A DNA stretch of 64,000 nucleotides, taken from an uncultured Eubacteriales bacterium. GTDB taxonomy: Bacteria; Bacillota; Clostridia; Christensenellales; CAG-138. The position numbers and the translations under genes are program-made. The stretch is taken from assembly GCA_900545265.1 (NCBI GenBank), contig UQYI01000008.1, positions 29,183 to 93,182 on the forward strand, written 5' to 3'. The notes under the pieces were generated by a model, which was not told the DNA's origin, ran no database searches, and saw only the letters and a list, made by a program, of their open reading frames with translations. Positions 8,828 to 17,989 of this stretch are shown here, piece by piece (the first letter of the stretch is position 1; each line of letters begins with the position of its first letter).

Positions 8828-8953
8828 GCGGTATAATACAACATAAAAGCAGATGCGTCGGCACCTGCTTTTTCTTTTCAAATACAAGAACAATAGATGT
8901 ACTGGAATGTTCAGATGGGACATATGCCGTTTTGTTGAACCGGCCTCAGGTTT

Positions 8954-9310
8954 ATGGTATACTGCGTATACGAAGCCGCAAAGGATGTGTGCCAAAAGCA
9001 TCGCGTAAGCTTCCACATGGGCAGAACATTCAGTACGGATTCCGTATTCGCACAATATGCGCACGTGGAAGAGATATTAAAAATGGGCTGCAACGTGATC
9101 GAAATGGAAACCGCCTCCGCCTTTCGGGCAGCGCAAACCGCCGGATTGAAGCTGGCGGCCCTCTACAGCGTTTCCGATAATACCGTGCTGAACAAATCTC
9201 TCCTCAGCGGCAGAACGGAACAGGATATGCAATACCGCCGGTTTGTAAGAGCCAATCTCTTCACGGAGATTCTTCTGAAGGTATTTGCAGAATGTGAACC
9301 GCAGACTTGA
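8954..9310 (+). pseudogene. Nucleoside phosphorylase, C-terminal remnant
   Basis: The 118-residue frame matches only the second half of the PNP/uridine phosphorylase fold: FSTDSVFAQ followed by GCNVIEMETASAFRAA, the substrate-binding EMExA motif. The phosphate-binding first half and a credible ribosome site are absent, and the homologous region begins at once after the start. It is best read as a 5'-truncated gene; a full-length relative lies at 62110-62880. Confidence 0.65.
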
Positions 9311-9339
9311 AAACAGATAATAAACAGGAGGGAATCCCT

Positions 9340-9882
9340 ATGAAGATCGCCGTCATCGGTTTCAGCGGCGGAGGCAAAAGCACCCTTGCCCGCAGATTGG
9401 GAGAACTTTATGGGGTAGAAGTGCTGCACCTGGATACCGTGCATCACCTGTCCGGCTGGAAAAGCAGGCCCAGAGAGGAGTCTAGAGCCATGGTAGAAGC
9501 ATTTCTGAATACACATGATGCTTCCGGCTGGGTCATAGACGGGAATTACGGAAAACTTGCCTATGACCGGCGCATGGAAGAGGCGGACAGAATCGTAATG
9601 CTGCTTCTGAATCGGCTGGACTGTCTGCAAAGAGTCTGCCGCCGCTACCGCAAATATCGGGGCATCAGCCGGCCGGATATGACCGAAGGCTGTCAGGAAA
9701 AACTGGATGCGGCATTTATCCGGTGGATCCTGTATGAAGGCAGAAGGGGAGAGCAGCGAGCCCTGCTGCAAAAGGTCATGCGCCGTTACAAAAACAAACT
9801 TGTTTGCCTCCGTTCCCAGAGGGATATTGATCGTTACTGGAAGCAATGCACCGCCGCAGAAGCTTTGCCTGCCAAAGAATGA
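9340..9882 (+). CDS. FlaR/adenylate kinase-like P-loop protein
   Basis: 180 residues. MKIAVIGFSGGGKST carries the Walker A motif at the N-terminus. The pattern LARRLG..H.LD..HW and VIDGNY is typical of proteins annotated as DNA topology modulation protein FlaR, which are adenylate-kinase-like. The true reaction is not established for the family. The start at 9340 has CAGGAGGG upstream. It ends before a terminator shared with the convergent tetR-type gene. Confidence 0.75.
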   Translation: MKIAVIGFSGGGKSTLARRLGELYGVEVLHLDTVHHLSGWKSRPREESRAMVEAFLNTHDASGWVIDGNYGKLAYDRRMEEADRIVMLLLNRLDCLQRVCRRYRKYRGISRPDMTEGCQEKLDAAFIRWILYEGRRGEQRALLQKVMRRYKNKLVCLRSQRDIDRYWKQCTAAEALPAKE

Positions 9883-9886
9883 TGCC

Positions 9887-9923
9887 AGCAAAAAAGTCCG
9901 GATCTTGTGCCCGGACTTTGCTG
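9887..9923. terminator. Bidirectional terminator
   Basis: CAGCAAA..AAGTCCGG pairs with CCGGACTTTGCTG between convergent genes; A- and T-runs serve both strands. Confidence 0.8.
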
Positions 9924-9929
9924 CATTTA

Positions 9930-10607
9930 TTATTCCAGTCCGGCGTCAGCCCGGCGGATGGTATCGTCAATAAGCTTTCTGGCAGTATCTTTCAGCTTCA
10001 TGGTCAGCACCGTTTGGATCACGGACTGCTGCCTGTCTTCTGGTACGCCATAAAGGGTGAAGCAGCAGCCCAGATACCGCCGCAGCTTTTGCTCCATGGG
10101 GAAGTTCGGCCCACAGGCCTTGGCCATATACCCCCGAGTGATACCGGCGGAAGCAATCTCCAGCTCATAAAAATCCTGTGCACTGGCCTGGGGCATATAG
10201 GAGCCAAAAAGGAAAGGCAGCTTTTCCGTCATGCTCCGGTAGATGAATTCGGAGGTGCTGGGCAGGGAATAGGCCGTTACATACAGTTCCCGCAGGGCGG
10301 GGTTCAGCTCAGCAATGTGCAGCTGCAAAGCCGTTTCCACCCCATACAGCAGTAGCGGGTCATTTCTGGAAGCAAAGGCCTCTTCCGTCAGGGTAAACTG
10401 ATCGGCAAACATACGCTTGGTAAGGGTCAGCAGCAGCGCTTCCTTATTTTCGAATGCGGCAAAAAAGGAAGAGGGGGTAAAACCGGCCGACCGGGCGATG
10501 GATGCCGTGGTGGTCTTTTCATAGCCCTGAAATAAAAAAAGCTGAATGGCAGCCCGGAGCATTTTGTTGCGGCGTGCGATTCCCTTGGGCTGAATTCCTC
10601 TGGGCAT
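9930..10607 (-). CDS. TetR/AcrR family transcriptional regulator
   Basis: 225 residues. The N-terminal helix-turn-helix spans about residues 14-60 (AAIQLFLFQGYEKTTTASIARSAGFTPSSFFAAFENKE region), followed by an all-helical ligand-binding domain. No efflux gene is adjacent: DNA polymerase IV lies behind it in the same direction and a kinase-like gene converges. The target may be itself or a distant gene. GGGAGGGAAT upstream is the ribosome site. Confidence 0.85.
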   Translation of the reverse strand: MPRGIQPKGIARRNKMLRAAIQLFLFQGYEKTTTASIARSAGFTPSSFFAAFENKEALLLTLTKRMFADQFTLTEEAFASRNDPLLLYGVETALQLHIAELNPALRELYVTAYSLPSTSEFIYRSMTEKLPFLFGSYMPQASAQDFYELEIASAGITRGYMAKACGPNFPMEQKLRRYLGCCFTLYGVPEDRQQSVIQTVLTMKLKDTARKLIDDTIRRADAGLE

Positions 10608-10682
10608 AATTCCCTCCCCTATCTGTTAAGAACTTATTTCAGTATATCATACTTATTTTACGCCTGCAAGCCGTAAAGCCTC

Positions 10683-11924
10683 TCATGGATCCGGCTCCTT
10701 CCGTGGCAGCAGCCGTGCATACTGTAAAGCATCCTTCCCGAAACGGCTGCGTATGCTGTCTAAAGCCTGTTCCATACGCTGCTGCTTTTCCTCCCGACCC
10801 GTATCGCCGAACAAAGACAGCTGTTCCTCTCCCTCATGGGAAAGGCGGGCAGCCGTTACCGTCAGCAAGCGGATGGGCGCGCCGGCCGGGACGCTTTTTT
10901 CCACGATCTCCATGGCCGTGTCCTGCAGCACCCGGGTGGAACTGGTGGGGCAGGGGAGAGGCTGCTGCCGGGAAATCACCTTCAAATTCGGATCCTTTAT
11001 CTGTACCTGCAGGGTGGAAGCATACAGCTTCCGCTGGCGCAGCTGGGCGCCCACCTGATCGCAGAGCAGCAGAAGCCCGGAAAGGATCTCTTCCCGGCTG
11101 CGGATGTCCTGTGGAAAGGTCATGCCCCGGCCCATGCTCTTGGGTTCCGGATCGCTTCCGGCCAGGGCCACCGGGGAAGCATCCTCCCCTCGGGCGGCCA
11201 AACGCAGCTCCGGGCCGCTTTTCCCCAAAGCGCGGAGCAGGGCTTCCGGATCCCCGTTGGCCAGTGCGCCAATGGTGCCTATGCCCATGGTCCGCAGGCG
11301 GGCCGCCCCGGCTTTGCCCACAAAAAGCATGTTTTCTATGGGCATGGGCCACAGAAGCTCCCGATAGTTGGCCCGGCTGATGAGGGTGGTGGCATCCGGC
11401 TTTTTATAATCCGATCCCATTTTGGCAAAAGTTTTGTTATAGGAAACGCCTACAGAGATAGTCAGCCCTATTTCATCCCGTATTCGCTGCCGCAGGGTAT
11501 CTGCAATGTTCTGTCCCGTACCGAAAAGAGGCCTGCTGGCGGTAACGTCCAGAAAGCTTTCGTCGATACTGAAGCGTTCCACCTGATCCGTGTAGGATTC
11601 ATAGATCCGGTTGATCTGTTCGCAGAGCCGCTTATAAAGACCCATGGTGGGCGGCACCAGCAGCAGGGAGGGGCACTTTTTCAGGGCGCTGTACACCGTT
11701 TCCGCCGTTTGTATTTTATAGGCCCTGGCCAGATCGTTTTTGGCCAGAATGATGCCGTGCCTGCTTTTCGGATCCCCGCATACGGCCATGGGGACCTTTC
11801 GGTATTCCGGGTGGTCGATGGATTCGGCAGAAGCAAAAAAGCTGTTGCAGTCTGCGTGGAGGATCACCCGGTCCTCCGGTGCAAACCCTGCATCAAGAAA
11901 TTCATTTTCCTGCAAAAACGGCAT
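10683..11924 (-). CDS. dinB: DNA polymerase IV (Y-family)
   Basis: 413 residues. HADCNSFFASAE carries the first catalytic aspartate, and FSIDESFLDVT the SIDE motif with the other acidic residues. The thumb and little-finger domains follow, and the C-terminus has QLSLFG, a canonical sliding-clamp binding motif. It performs error-prone translesion synthesis. Two ATGs lie three codons apart; the second (11924) is chosen because AAAGGA has proper spacing to it. No SOS box was identified upstream. Confidence 0.93.
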   Translation of the reverse strand: MPFLQENEFLDAGFAPEDRVILHADCNSFFASAESIDHPEYRKVPMAVCGDPKSRHGIILAKNDLARAYKIQTAETVYSALKKCPSLLLVPPTMGLYKRLCEQINRIYESYTDQVERFSIDESFLDVTASRPLFGTGQNIADTLRQRIRDEIGLTISVGVSYNKTFAKMGSDYKKPDATTLISRANYRELLWPMPIENMLFVGKAGAARLRTMGIGTIGALANGDPEALLRALGKSGPELRLAARGEDASPVALAGSDPEPKSMGRGMTFPQDIRSREEILSGLLLLCDQVGAQLRQRKLYASTLQVQIKDPNLKVISRQQPLPCPTSSTRVLQDTAMEIVEKSVPAGAPIRLLTVTAARLSHEGEEQLSLFGDTGREEKQQRMEQALDSIRSRFGKDALQYARLLPRKEPDP

Positions 11925-12360
11925 AAGGCACATCCTTTCTCTTTATTATAGTATAGCATATAATCCAGCGGTGGGCAAAGATTTATACACAACGGATCGT
12001 TTGTAATGAAATCAACTTTTTTTGCGGAAAAGGGATAGATACATAATTAAAATCGAAACCGAAAATAGAATAAAAATAAAATATTGCTCGTTTTTGAGAA
12101 AAAAGTTATTGCAATTTTCTATCCGCAATGGTAAGATAATGAAAACAACAGTAAATCAAAGCTTTTTCACATTCGTTTGCACCTTGAAAGAAGCATAACG
12201 TTTGACGCATTTGACTCAGAGATATATTCATGTATGCCCGCATATTGTTTTTTAAGCGGGCGGTTTTTCCCGTAAAGATTGTTTCAGGTTTATGGTTTTC
12301 CATAGGTTTCCATCCGCATATACGGATAAACATAAAAACAAAAAGGGAGGACGAATTTCA
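11925..12360 (+). promoter_or_regulatory. glpK upstream region with promoter and leader hairpin
   Basis: 436 AT-rich bases without a convincing gene; the small leftward frame at 12106-12333 has no support. A promoter is visible at 12119-12147 (TTGCAA, 17-base spacer, TAAGAT), giving a leader of about 200 bases. In it GCCCGC (12236) pairs with GCGGGC (12256), followed by GGTTTTT, a terminator-like structure. ATCCG/CGGAT forms a small arm at 12311-12326. This layout recalls the antiterminated glycerol leader of Bacillus (GlpP), but no GlpP gene is in view. Confidence 0.5.
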
Positions 12361-13851
12361 ATGGCAAAGTACATTATGGCACTGGATGCAGGCACTACTT
12401 CCAATCGATGCATTCTCTTCAATCAGAAGGGCGAGATCTGCAGCGTTGCCCAGAAGGAGTTCACTCAGATCTATCCCCAGCCCGGCTGGGTAGAGCATGA
12501 CGCCAACGAGATCTGGGAAACACAGCTTATGGTCTGTAAGCTTGCCATGTCCAAGATCGGCGCCAAGGCAGCCGACATCGCCGCCATCGGTATCACCAAC
12601 CAGCGTGAGACCACCGTGGTTTGGAACAAGCTTACCGGCAAGCCCGTATTCAACGCCATCGTTTGGCAGTGCCGCCGTACCTCTGAGTATTGCGACAGCC
12701 TGAAGGCCAAAGGTTTGGTGGATAAGATCCGCGAAAAGACCGGCTTGGTCATCGACGCTTACTTCTCCGGCACCAAGATCCGCTGGATCCTGGAAAATGT
12801 GCCCGGCGTCCGCGCCCTGGCTGAAAAAGGCGACGTTATCTTCGGTAATGTGGACACCTGGCTCATGTGGAACCTCTCCGGCGGGAAGATCCACAAGACC
12901 GACTATTCCAACGCTTCCCGTACCATGCTCTTCAACATCAAAGAAGCCAAGTGGGACGATGAGATCCTGGAGGAGCTCAACATCCCCAAGGCTATGCTGC
13001 CTGAAGCCTGCCCCTCTTCCGGTGTGTTCGGCTATACCGATCCGGTCATTTTCGGCGGAGAGATCCCCATTGCCGGTGCAGCCGGTGACCAGCAGGCGGC
13101 TCTGTTCGGTCAGGCCTGCTTCAATCCCGGCGAAGCCAAGAACACCTATGGTACCGGCTGCTTCACGCTGATGAACATCGGCACCAACATCAAGTATTCC
13201 AACAACGGTCTGGTCACCACCATTGCCTGGGGTCTGGATGGCAAAGTGGAATACGCTCTGGAAGGTTCCGTATTCGTGGCCGGCGCCGCTATTCAGTGGC
13301 TCCGCGATGAAGTCCGTCTTGTAGAAGAGAGCCCCGATTCCGAATTCTTTGCCACCAAAGTTAAAGATACCAACGGCTGCTATGTGGTTCCCGCCTTTAC
13401 CGGTCTGGGTGCTCCCTATTGGGATCAGTACGCCCGCGGCTGCATCGTGGGCCTGACCCGCGGCGTCAACCGGAATCATATCATCCGCGCCACGGTAGAA
13501 TCCCTGGCCTATCAGTCCGCTGACCTGCTCTTTGCCATGGAAAAGGATTCCGGCCTGCAGCTGGAAGCCCTGAAGGTAGACGGCGGCGCCTGCAAGAACA
13601 ACTTCATGATGCAGTTCCAGGCCGACATCATCAATGCCAAGGTTCTTCGCCCCAAGTGCGTAGAAACCACCGCCATGGGCGCTGCCTATCTGGCCGGTCT
13701 GGCTGTAGGCTACTGGGCCAGCAAGGAAGACGTTATCAACAACTGGGCCATCGATCGCACCTTCGAGCCCTCCATGGCCGAGCATGAGCGTCAGGAACTG
13801 CTGGATGGCTGGCACAAGGCCGTCAAGTGCTCCTTCGGCTGGGCTAAATAA
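12361..13851 (+). CDS. glpK: Glycerol kinase
   Basis: 496 residues. Phosphorylates glycerol with ATP to sn-glycerol 3-phosphate. YIMALDAGTTSNRCILF is the ATP-binding N-terminus of the FGGY family; ITNQRETTVVW, GAAGDQQAALFGQ, KNTYGTGCF and LKVDGGACKNNFMMQFQAD follow in the usual order. GGGAGGA precedes the ATG at 12361. The gene uses a markedly optimised codon set, as do glpF and the grd genes, suggesting high expression. It leads the glycerol operon. Confidence 0.97.
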   Translation: MAKYIMALDAGTTSNRCILFNQKGEICSVAQKEFTQIYPQPGWVEHDANEIWETQLMVCKLAMSKIGAKAADIAAIGITNQRETTVVWNKLTGKPVFNAIVWQCRRTSEYCDSLKAKGLVDKIREKTGLVIDAYFSGTKIRWILENVPGVRALAEKGDVIFGNVDTWLMWNLSGGKIHKTDYSNASRTMLFNIKEAKWDDEILEELNIPKAMLPEACPSSGVFGYTDPVIFGGEIPIAGAAGDQQAALFGQACFNPGEAKNTYGTGCFTLMNIGTNIKYSNNGLVTTIAWGLDGKVEYALEGSVFVAGAAIQWLRDEVRLVEESPDSEFFATKVKDTNGCYVVPAFTGLGAPYWDQYARGCIVGLTRGVNRNHIIRATVESLAYQSADLLFAMEKDSGLQLEALKVDGGACKNNFMMQFQADIINAKVLRPKCVETTAMGAAYLAGLAVGYWASKEDVINNWAIDRTFEPSMAEHERQELLDGWHKAVKCSFGWAK

Positions 13852-13899
13852 GCAACACGGTTTCCATCTCAAAAAACGCACATTGAAACGAGCTTATAT

Positions 13900-13930
13900 C
13901 CGCTCCGCTGTGATACCGGCGGCGGAGCGG
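13900..13930 (+). other. Stem-loop between glpK and glpF
   Basis: CCGCTCCGC pairs perfectly with GCGGAGCGG; no T-run follows, so it more likely affects mRNA stability or relative expression than ends the transcript. Confidence 0.6.
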
Positions 13931-13968
13931 AGAGCTGATAAAAAATAAGGAAAGAAAGAGGTATTGTC

Positions 13969-14685
13969 ATGAATTTCTTCTTGAGCGAGTTGCTTGCAAC
14001 CATGACTCTGGTTTTCCTCGGAGACGGCGTTTGCGCAAACGTCAGCTTGAATAAGTCCGGCATGAAGGGCGCCGGTGCCATCCAGATCACCATTGCCTGG
14101 GGTCTGGCCGTTACCATTGCCGCCTTCATGTATGGCAACACTTCCGGCGGTGCCTGCATGAATCCCGCTATTGTCATCGCCAACATCGTGATGGACAACG
14201 TGACCTTTATTAACGGCCTGTGGATGATCCTGGGCGAAATGGTCGGCGCGTTTGTCGGCGCATTCTTCGTACATATGTTCTGGAAGCAGCAGTTTGATGC
14301 CACCGAGGATGCCGCCACCAAGCTGGGCGTATTCTCCACCGCTCCTTCCGTCAAGAACACTCTGAACAACTTCTTCTGCGAATTTGCCGGCACGGCCCTG
14401 CTGTTCTGGTTCGGCAATGCAGCCGGTGCCTGGGGCCCCGATGCCTCTGCTCTGGCCGTTATCCCCACCTTCTGCATCATTATGGCTATCGGCATGAGCC
14501 TTGGCGGCGCTACCGGGTATGCTATCAATCCCGCCCGTGACGCCGGTCCCCGTCTCTATCACACCGTTGCTTTCAAGGGCGATGATCACAACTGGAGCTA
14601 CGGCTGGAAGGTCGTTGTAGCCGATATCGCCGGCGCCGTGTTCGCGGCCCTGCTGTTCATGGCTCTTAAGGGTGTGGCCCTCTAA
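13969..14685 (+). CDS. glpF: Glycerol facilitator (aquaglyceroporin)
   Basis: 238 residues, six transmembrane helices plus two half-helices. The two NPA boxes are ACMNPAI and YAINPARDAGPRL; the aspartate after the second box (NPARD) is a hallmark of glycerol-conducting MIP channels. The first box carries Cys-Met ahead of NPA instead of the usual His-Leu. It lets glycerol enter for GlpK. AAGAGGTATTGTC precedes the ATG. Confidence 0.95.
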   Translation: MNFFLSELLATMTLVFLGDGVCANVSLNKSGMKGAGAIQITIAWGLAVTIAAFMYGNTSGGACMNPAIVIANIVMDNVTFINGLWMILGEMVGAFVGAFFVHMFWKQQFDATEDAATKLGVFSTAPSVKNTLNNFFCEFAGTALLFWFGNAAGAWGPDASALAVIPTFCIIMAIGMSLGGATGYAINPARDAGPRLYHTVAFKGDDHNWSYGWKVVVADIAGAVFAALLFMALKGVAL

Positions 14686-14737
14686 GCTGCCAGCGGTTGA
14701 CCTGATCTGAGGGCCGCACCGGTATCGCGGTCTTCGT

Positions 14738-14787
14738 GGGGCTGTTCCCGTGTGGGCTTGATCGCCCCCTTGGGGGCAGCCCCTTTT
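14738..14787 (+). terminator. Terminator between glpF and the dehydrogenase genes
   Basis: GGGGCTG pairs with CAGCCCC enclosing a CGCCCCC/GGGGGC arm, followed by TTTT. Probably partial, since the downstream genes belong to the same pathway. Confidence 0.65.
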
Positions 14788-14826
14788 ATGTGTTATCCAT
14801 CAAATTCGTATATCGAGGTAAGTGGA

Positions 14827-16272
14827 ATGTATGATGTAATCATTATCGGCGGCGGTGTCGTGGGCTGTGCCGTGGCGAGGTTTCTCTCCCGGTTCCAGGC
14901 AAAGACCATGCTGCTGGAAAAGACCAACGACATCTGCAATGGGCAGAGCAAGGCCAATACCGCCATTATCCACGGCGGCTATGACTGCAAGCCCCATACG
15001 TTGAAGGCAAAATTCAACGTAGAGGGCAACGCCATGTTCCAGCAGATGCACGATGAGCTGGATTTTCCCATCAAGTGGAACACCTCACTCATCGTATCCT
15101 TTAATCTGGAGGATCATCCCGCCCTGGAAAAGCTTTTGCAGCAGGGCCGCGAAAACGGCTGCCGGGGGGAACTGCGCATTATCGACGAAGCAGAGCTTCG
15201 ATGCAGGGAACCCAACGTGGGGAAGGATGCCAAAGAAGCCCTGCTGGTTGGCTCCGGAGGTATCTGCTGCCCCTATGAGATGACCGTGGCCTTTGCGGAA
15301 AATGCTGCCATGAACGGCGTGGAGTTCCACCGCAATGCCGAAGTTACCAATCTTACCAAGCTGCCGAATGGAAACTGGCAGGTGGAATCTTCCGTCGGCA
15401 CCTTTGAGACCAGAGCCGTAGTCAATGCAGCCGGTATTTATTCCGATGTGTTCAACAACATGGTTTCCGAGGATAAGGTGCACATTCATCCACGCCGTGG
15501 CGAGTATTACATCGTGGACAAGAAGTACGCCGATATGTTCCACGCCGCCATGTTCCAGCTTCCCACCAAGATGGGCAAGGGCATTCTGATCTCCCCCACG
15601 GTAGACGGTACCCTGCTGGTAGGTCCCACCGCAGAGGATATCGAGGATAAAGACGATAAGCGCTGCACTGCCGAAGGCCTGGCCAAGACTATCCACTTTG
15701 GTTCCATGACATGGAACAACATTCCCATGCGGGGCTTTATCACCACCTTTGCCGGGAACCGTGCCACCGGCGATAAGGGAGACTTTGTCCTGGGCGAACC
15801 TGCGGATGCAGAAAACTTCTTTAACTGCTGCGCCGTGGAAAGTCCGGGTCTGACTTCTTCTCCCGCCATCGGCAAGTGGCTTTCCGAACAGATCGCCGGC
15901 AAGCTGGGGCTGAAAGAGAATAAGGCATTCAATCCTATCCGCAAGGGTATTCCCAAGTTCCGGGAGATGACCGATGCAGAGCGGGTTAAGGCCATCGCAG
16001 CCAACCCTGATTACGCCAAGATCGTCTGCCGCTGCGAGACCATCACCGAAGCGGAGATCCGGGAGGCCATCCGCCGTCCCGTAGGCGCCCGTGATGTAGA
16101 CGGCGTCAAGCGCCGCACCAGAGCCGGTATGGGCCGCTGTCAGGCCGGTTTCTGCACCCCCCGCACCGTGGAGATCCTGGCCGAGGAGCTGGGCATTTCC
16201 CCGCTGGAGGTCACCAAGTTCGGCGGCAAGTCTGTGCTTCTTAAAGAGCATCTCTTTGGGGAGGGTAAGTAA
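14827..16272 (+). CDS. glpA: Anaerobic glycerol-3-phosphate dehydrogenase-type FAD oxidoreductase
   Basis: 481 residues. The N-terminal GGGVVGCAVARFLSRF is a DAO-type FAD-binding site. The C-terminal BFD-like 2Fe-2S domain has CRCETITEAEI..GVKRRTRAGMGRCQAGFC, with four cysteines. The combination matches the GlpA class that oxidises glycerol 3-phosphate to dihydroxyacetone phosphate. GAGGTAAG precedes ATG 14827; the open frame extends 25 codons further without support. It is followed at 2 bases by a second flavoprotein and then a DUF1667 protein, a trio common in Clostridia. Confidence 0.88.
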   Translation: MYDVIIIGGGVVGCAVARFLSRFQAKTMLLEKTNDICNGQSKANTAIIHGGYDCKPHTLKAKFNVEGNAMFQQMHDELDFPIKWNTSLIVSFNLEDHPALEKLLQQGRENGCRGELRIIDEAELRCREPNVGKDAKEALLVGSGGICCPYEMTVAFAENAAMNGVEFHRNAEVTNLTKLPNGNWQVESSVGTFETRAVVNAAGIYSDVFNNMVSEDKVHIHPRRGEYYIVDKKYADMFHAAMFQLPTKMGKGILISPTVDGTLLVGPTAEDIEDKDDKRCTAEGLAKTIHFGSMTWNNIPMRGFITTFAGNRATGDKGDFVLGEPADAENFFNCCAVESPGLTSSPAIGKWLSEQIAGKLGLKENKAFNPIRKGIPKFREMTDAERVKAIAANPDYAKIVCRCETITEAEIREAIRRPVGARDVDGVKRRTRAGMGRCQAGFCTPRTVEILAEELGISPLEVTKFGGKSVLLKEHLFGEGK

Positions 16273-16274
16273 GT

Positions 16275-17540
16275 ATGCGTAATGTAGAAGTTCTTATTAT
16301 CGGCGGAGGCCCGGCCGGTCTTGCAGCAGCCATCGGTGCTTACGAAGCGGGCTGCCGGGATATTCTTATTCTGGAGCGGGAGGAAAAGCTGGGCGGCATC
16401 CTCAAGCAGTGTATCCACAACGGCTTTGGTCTCCATACCTTCAAGGAGGAGCTTACCGGCCCGGAATATGCCAAGCGCTTTATCGACAAGGTCATTGACT
16501 ATGAGATCCCCTATCAGTGCGATACCATGGTCATCAATGTTACCGGCGACAAGGTCGTTACCTGTGTTTCCAGAGACAATGGACTGCAGCACTTCAAGGC
16601 TCAGGCGATCATCCTGGCCATGGGCTGCCGGGAACGTCCTCGTGGTTCCCTGGGCACACCGGGCGAACGCTGCGCCGGTATCTATACTGCCGGTACCGCA
16701 CAAAAGTTCACCAATCTGAAGGGATTCATGCCCGGCAAAGAGGTGGTTATCCTGGGTTCCGGAGATATCGGCCTGATTATGGCCCGGCGTATGACATTTA
16801 TGGGCGCCAAGGTACACGCCTGTGTGGAGCTTATGCCCTATTCCAGCGGCTTGAAGCGCAACATTGTCCAGTGTCTGGATGACTTCAACATACCGCTGCT
16901 GCTGAGCCATACTGTGGTGGATATCCATGGACGGGAGCGGCTGGAGGGTGTTACCGTGGCCCAGGTGGATGAGAAGCTCAAGCCCATTCCCGGCACGGAG
17001 CAATATTTCCCCTGCGATACACTCCTTCTGTCTGTAGGCCTGATCCCGGAGAACGAGCTCACCGGTATGGCCGGGGTCGAGATCGCTCCTACCACCAGCG
17101 GCGCTGTGGTAGACGAAAGCCTGCAAACTTCGGTAGAGGGCATCTTCTCCTGCGGCAACGTGCTCCATGTGCATGATCTGGTGGACTTTGTTTCCGAAGA
17201 AGCAACCAAGGCCGGCGCTAATGCGTACCTGTATGTGCAGAGCAAGCTGCCCAAAGCAGAAAAGAAGATCCCCGTTGTCATGGGCTTTGGGGTGGGCGGT
17301 ATCGTACCGCAGTTTGTAAGCGATGAGGTCAGTGCGCCCGTGAATTTCATGTTCCGGCCCCGGAACGTATATAAAAATGCCAAAGTCGTGGTGGCGGTGG
17401 ATGATACGGTCATCTATTCCAAAAAGTCCATGATCCTGGCCCCCGGTGAAATGGTCAACGTGAAGATCGATCCGGAAAAGCTGACCGGGGTGGCCAATGC
17501 AAAAGCCATCAATGTAAGAATCGAGGTGCCTGAAGCATGA
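16275..17540 (+). CDS. FAD/NAD-dependent oxidoreductase of the glycerol operon
   Basis: 421 residues. VLIIGGGPAGLAAAIGAYEAG is the FAD dinucleotide fold, and VVILGSGDIGLIMARRM the second (NAD) fold in the middle. C-terminal TSVEGIFSCGNVLHVHDLVD is the second FAD motif. This family accompanies the GlpA-like dehydrogenase in Firmicutes and probably passes electrons from its 2Fe-2S centre to NAD or another carrier. It plays the part of GlpB without being orthologous in sequence. The stop overlaps the next start (ATGA). Confidence 0.85.
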   Translation: MRNVEVLIIGGGPAGLAAAIGAYEAGCRDILILEREEKLGGILKQCIHNGFGLHTFKEELTGPEYAKRFIDKVIDYEIPYQCDTMVINVTGDKVVTCVSRDNGLQHFKAQAIILAMGCRERPRGSLGTPGERCAGIYTAGTAQKFTNLKGFMPGKEVVILGSGDIGLIMARRMTFMGAKVHACVELMPYSSGLKRNIVQCLDDFNIPLLLSHTVVDIHGRERLEGVTVAQVDEKLKPIPGTEQYFPCDTLLLSVGLIPENELTGMAGVEIAPTTSGAVVDESLQTSVEGIFSCGNVLHVHDLVDFVSEEATKAGANAYLYVQSKLPKAEKKIPVVMGFGVGGIVPQFVSDEVSAPVNFMFRPRNVYKNAKVVVAVDDTVIYSKKSMILAPGEMVNVKIDPEKLTGVANAKAINVRIEVPEA

Positions 17541-17890
17541 CATACGAACTGACCTGCATAAACTGCCCCATGGGCTGCCGGATCACGGCGGAGTATGACG
17601 GCAAGGAAGTGACCAACATTCAGGGGTATACCTGTGCCCGGGGCAAGGCATATGCCCAGACGGAAATCACCAACCCCACCCGCATGGTCACGGCGCTTTG
17701 CCGCATCTATGGAACGGACGAACCTTTATGTGTAAAGACCAGTCAGCCCGTGGAAAAGGCCAAGATTTTTGAGGTGCTGGCCGCCCTGAAGGAGGCGGTA
17801 GTGATCCGCCCCGTGCATATAGGCGACGTCGTCATCGAAAACGTGTGTGGGACCGGTGCCAACATCATCGCCACGGAAGAGATCTATTGA
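17537..17890 (+). CDS. DUF1667 iron-sulfur-type small protein
   Basis: 117 residues. ELTCINCPMGCRI gives CxxCxxxC near residue 6 and YTCARG supplies a further cysteine, a pattern that could hold an Fe-S cluster, although the family is uncharacterised. It always travels with the GlpA-like and FAD/NAD oxidoreductases, and here it overlaps the latter by four bases. A third electron-transfer subunit of the glycerol 3-phosphate dehydrogenase is the likeliest role. Confidence 0.85.
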   Translation: MTYELTCINCPMGCRITAEYDGKEVTNIQGYTCARGKAYAQTEITNPTRMVTALCRIYGTDEPLCVKTSQPVEKAKIFEVLAALKEAVVIRPVHIGDVVIENVCGTGANIIATEEIY

Positions 17891-17920
17891 TCCCGGTGCT
17901 GTGGCTCAGTAATCGGTAAA

Positions 17921-17965
17921 AAAGCAGCCGTCCCTTTCGAAAAGGAGGGGACGGCTGCTGCTTTT
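17921..17965 (+). terminator. Strong terminator of the glycerol operon
   Basis: AGCAGCCGTCCC pairs with GGGACGGCTGCT, followed by GCTTTT. Confidence 0.9.
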
Positions 17966-17989
17966 CTGGCTGAAGAAAACAGGTAATTG

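Noticed and set aside
12106..12333. 75-codon leftward frame in the glpK leader
   Set aside because: No ribosome site or recognisable sequence, and it crosses the leader hairpin.
12358..13881. 507-codon frame opposite glpK
   Set aside because: Shadow of glycerol kinase; no motif and no start signal.
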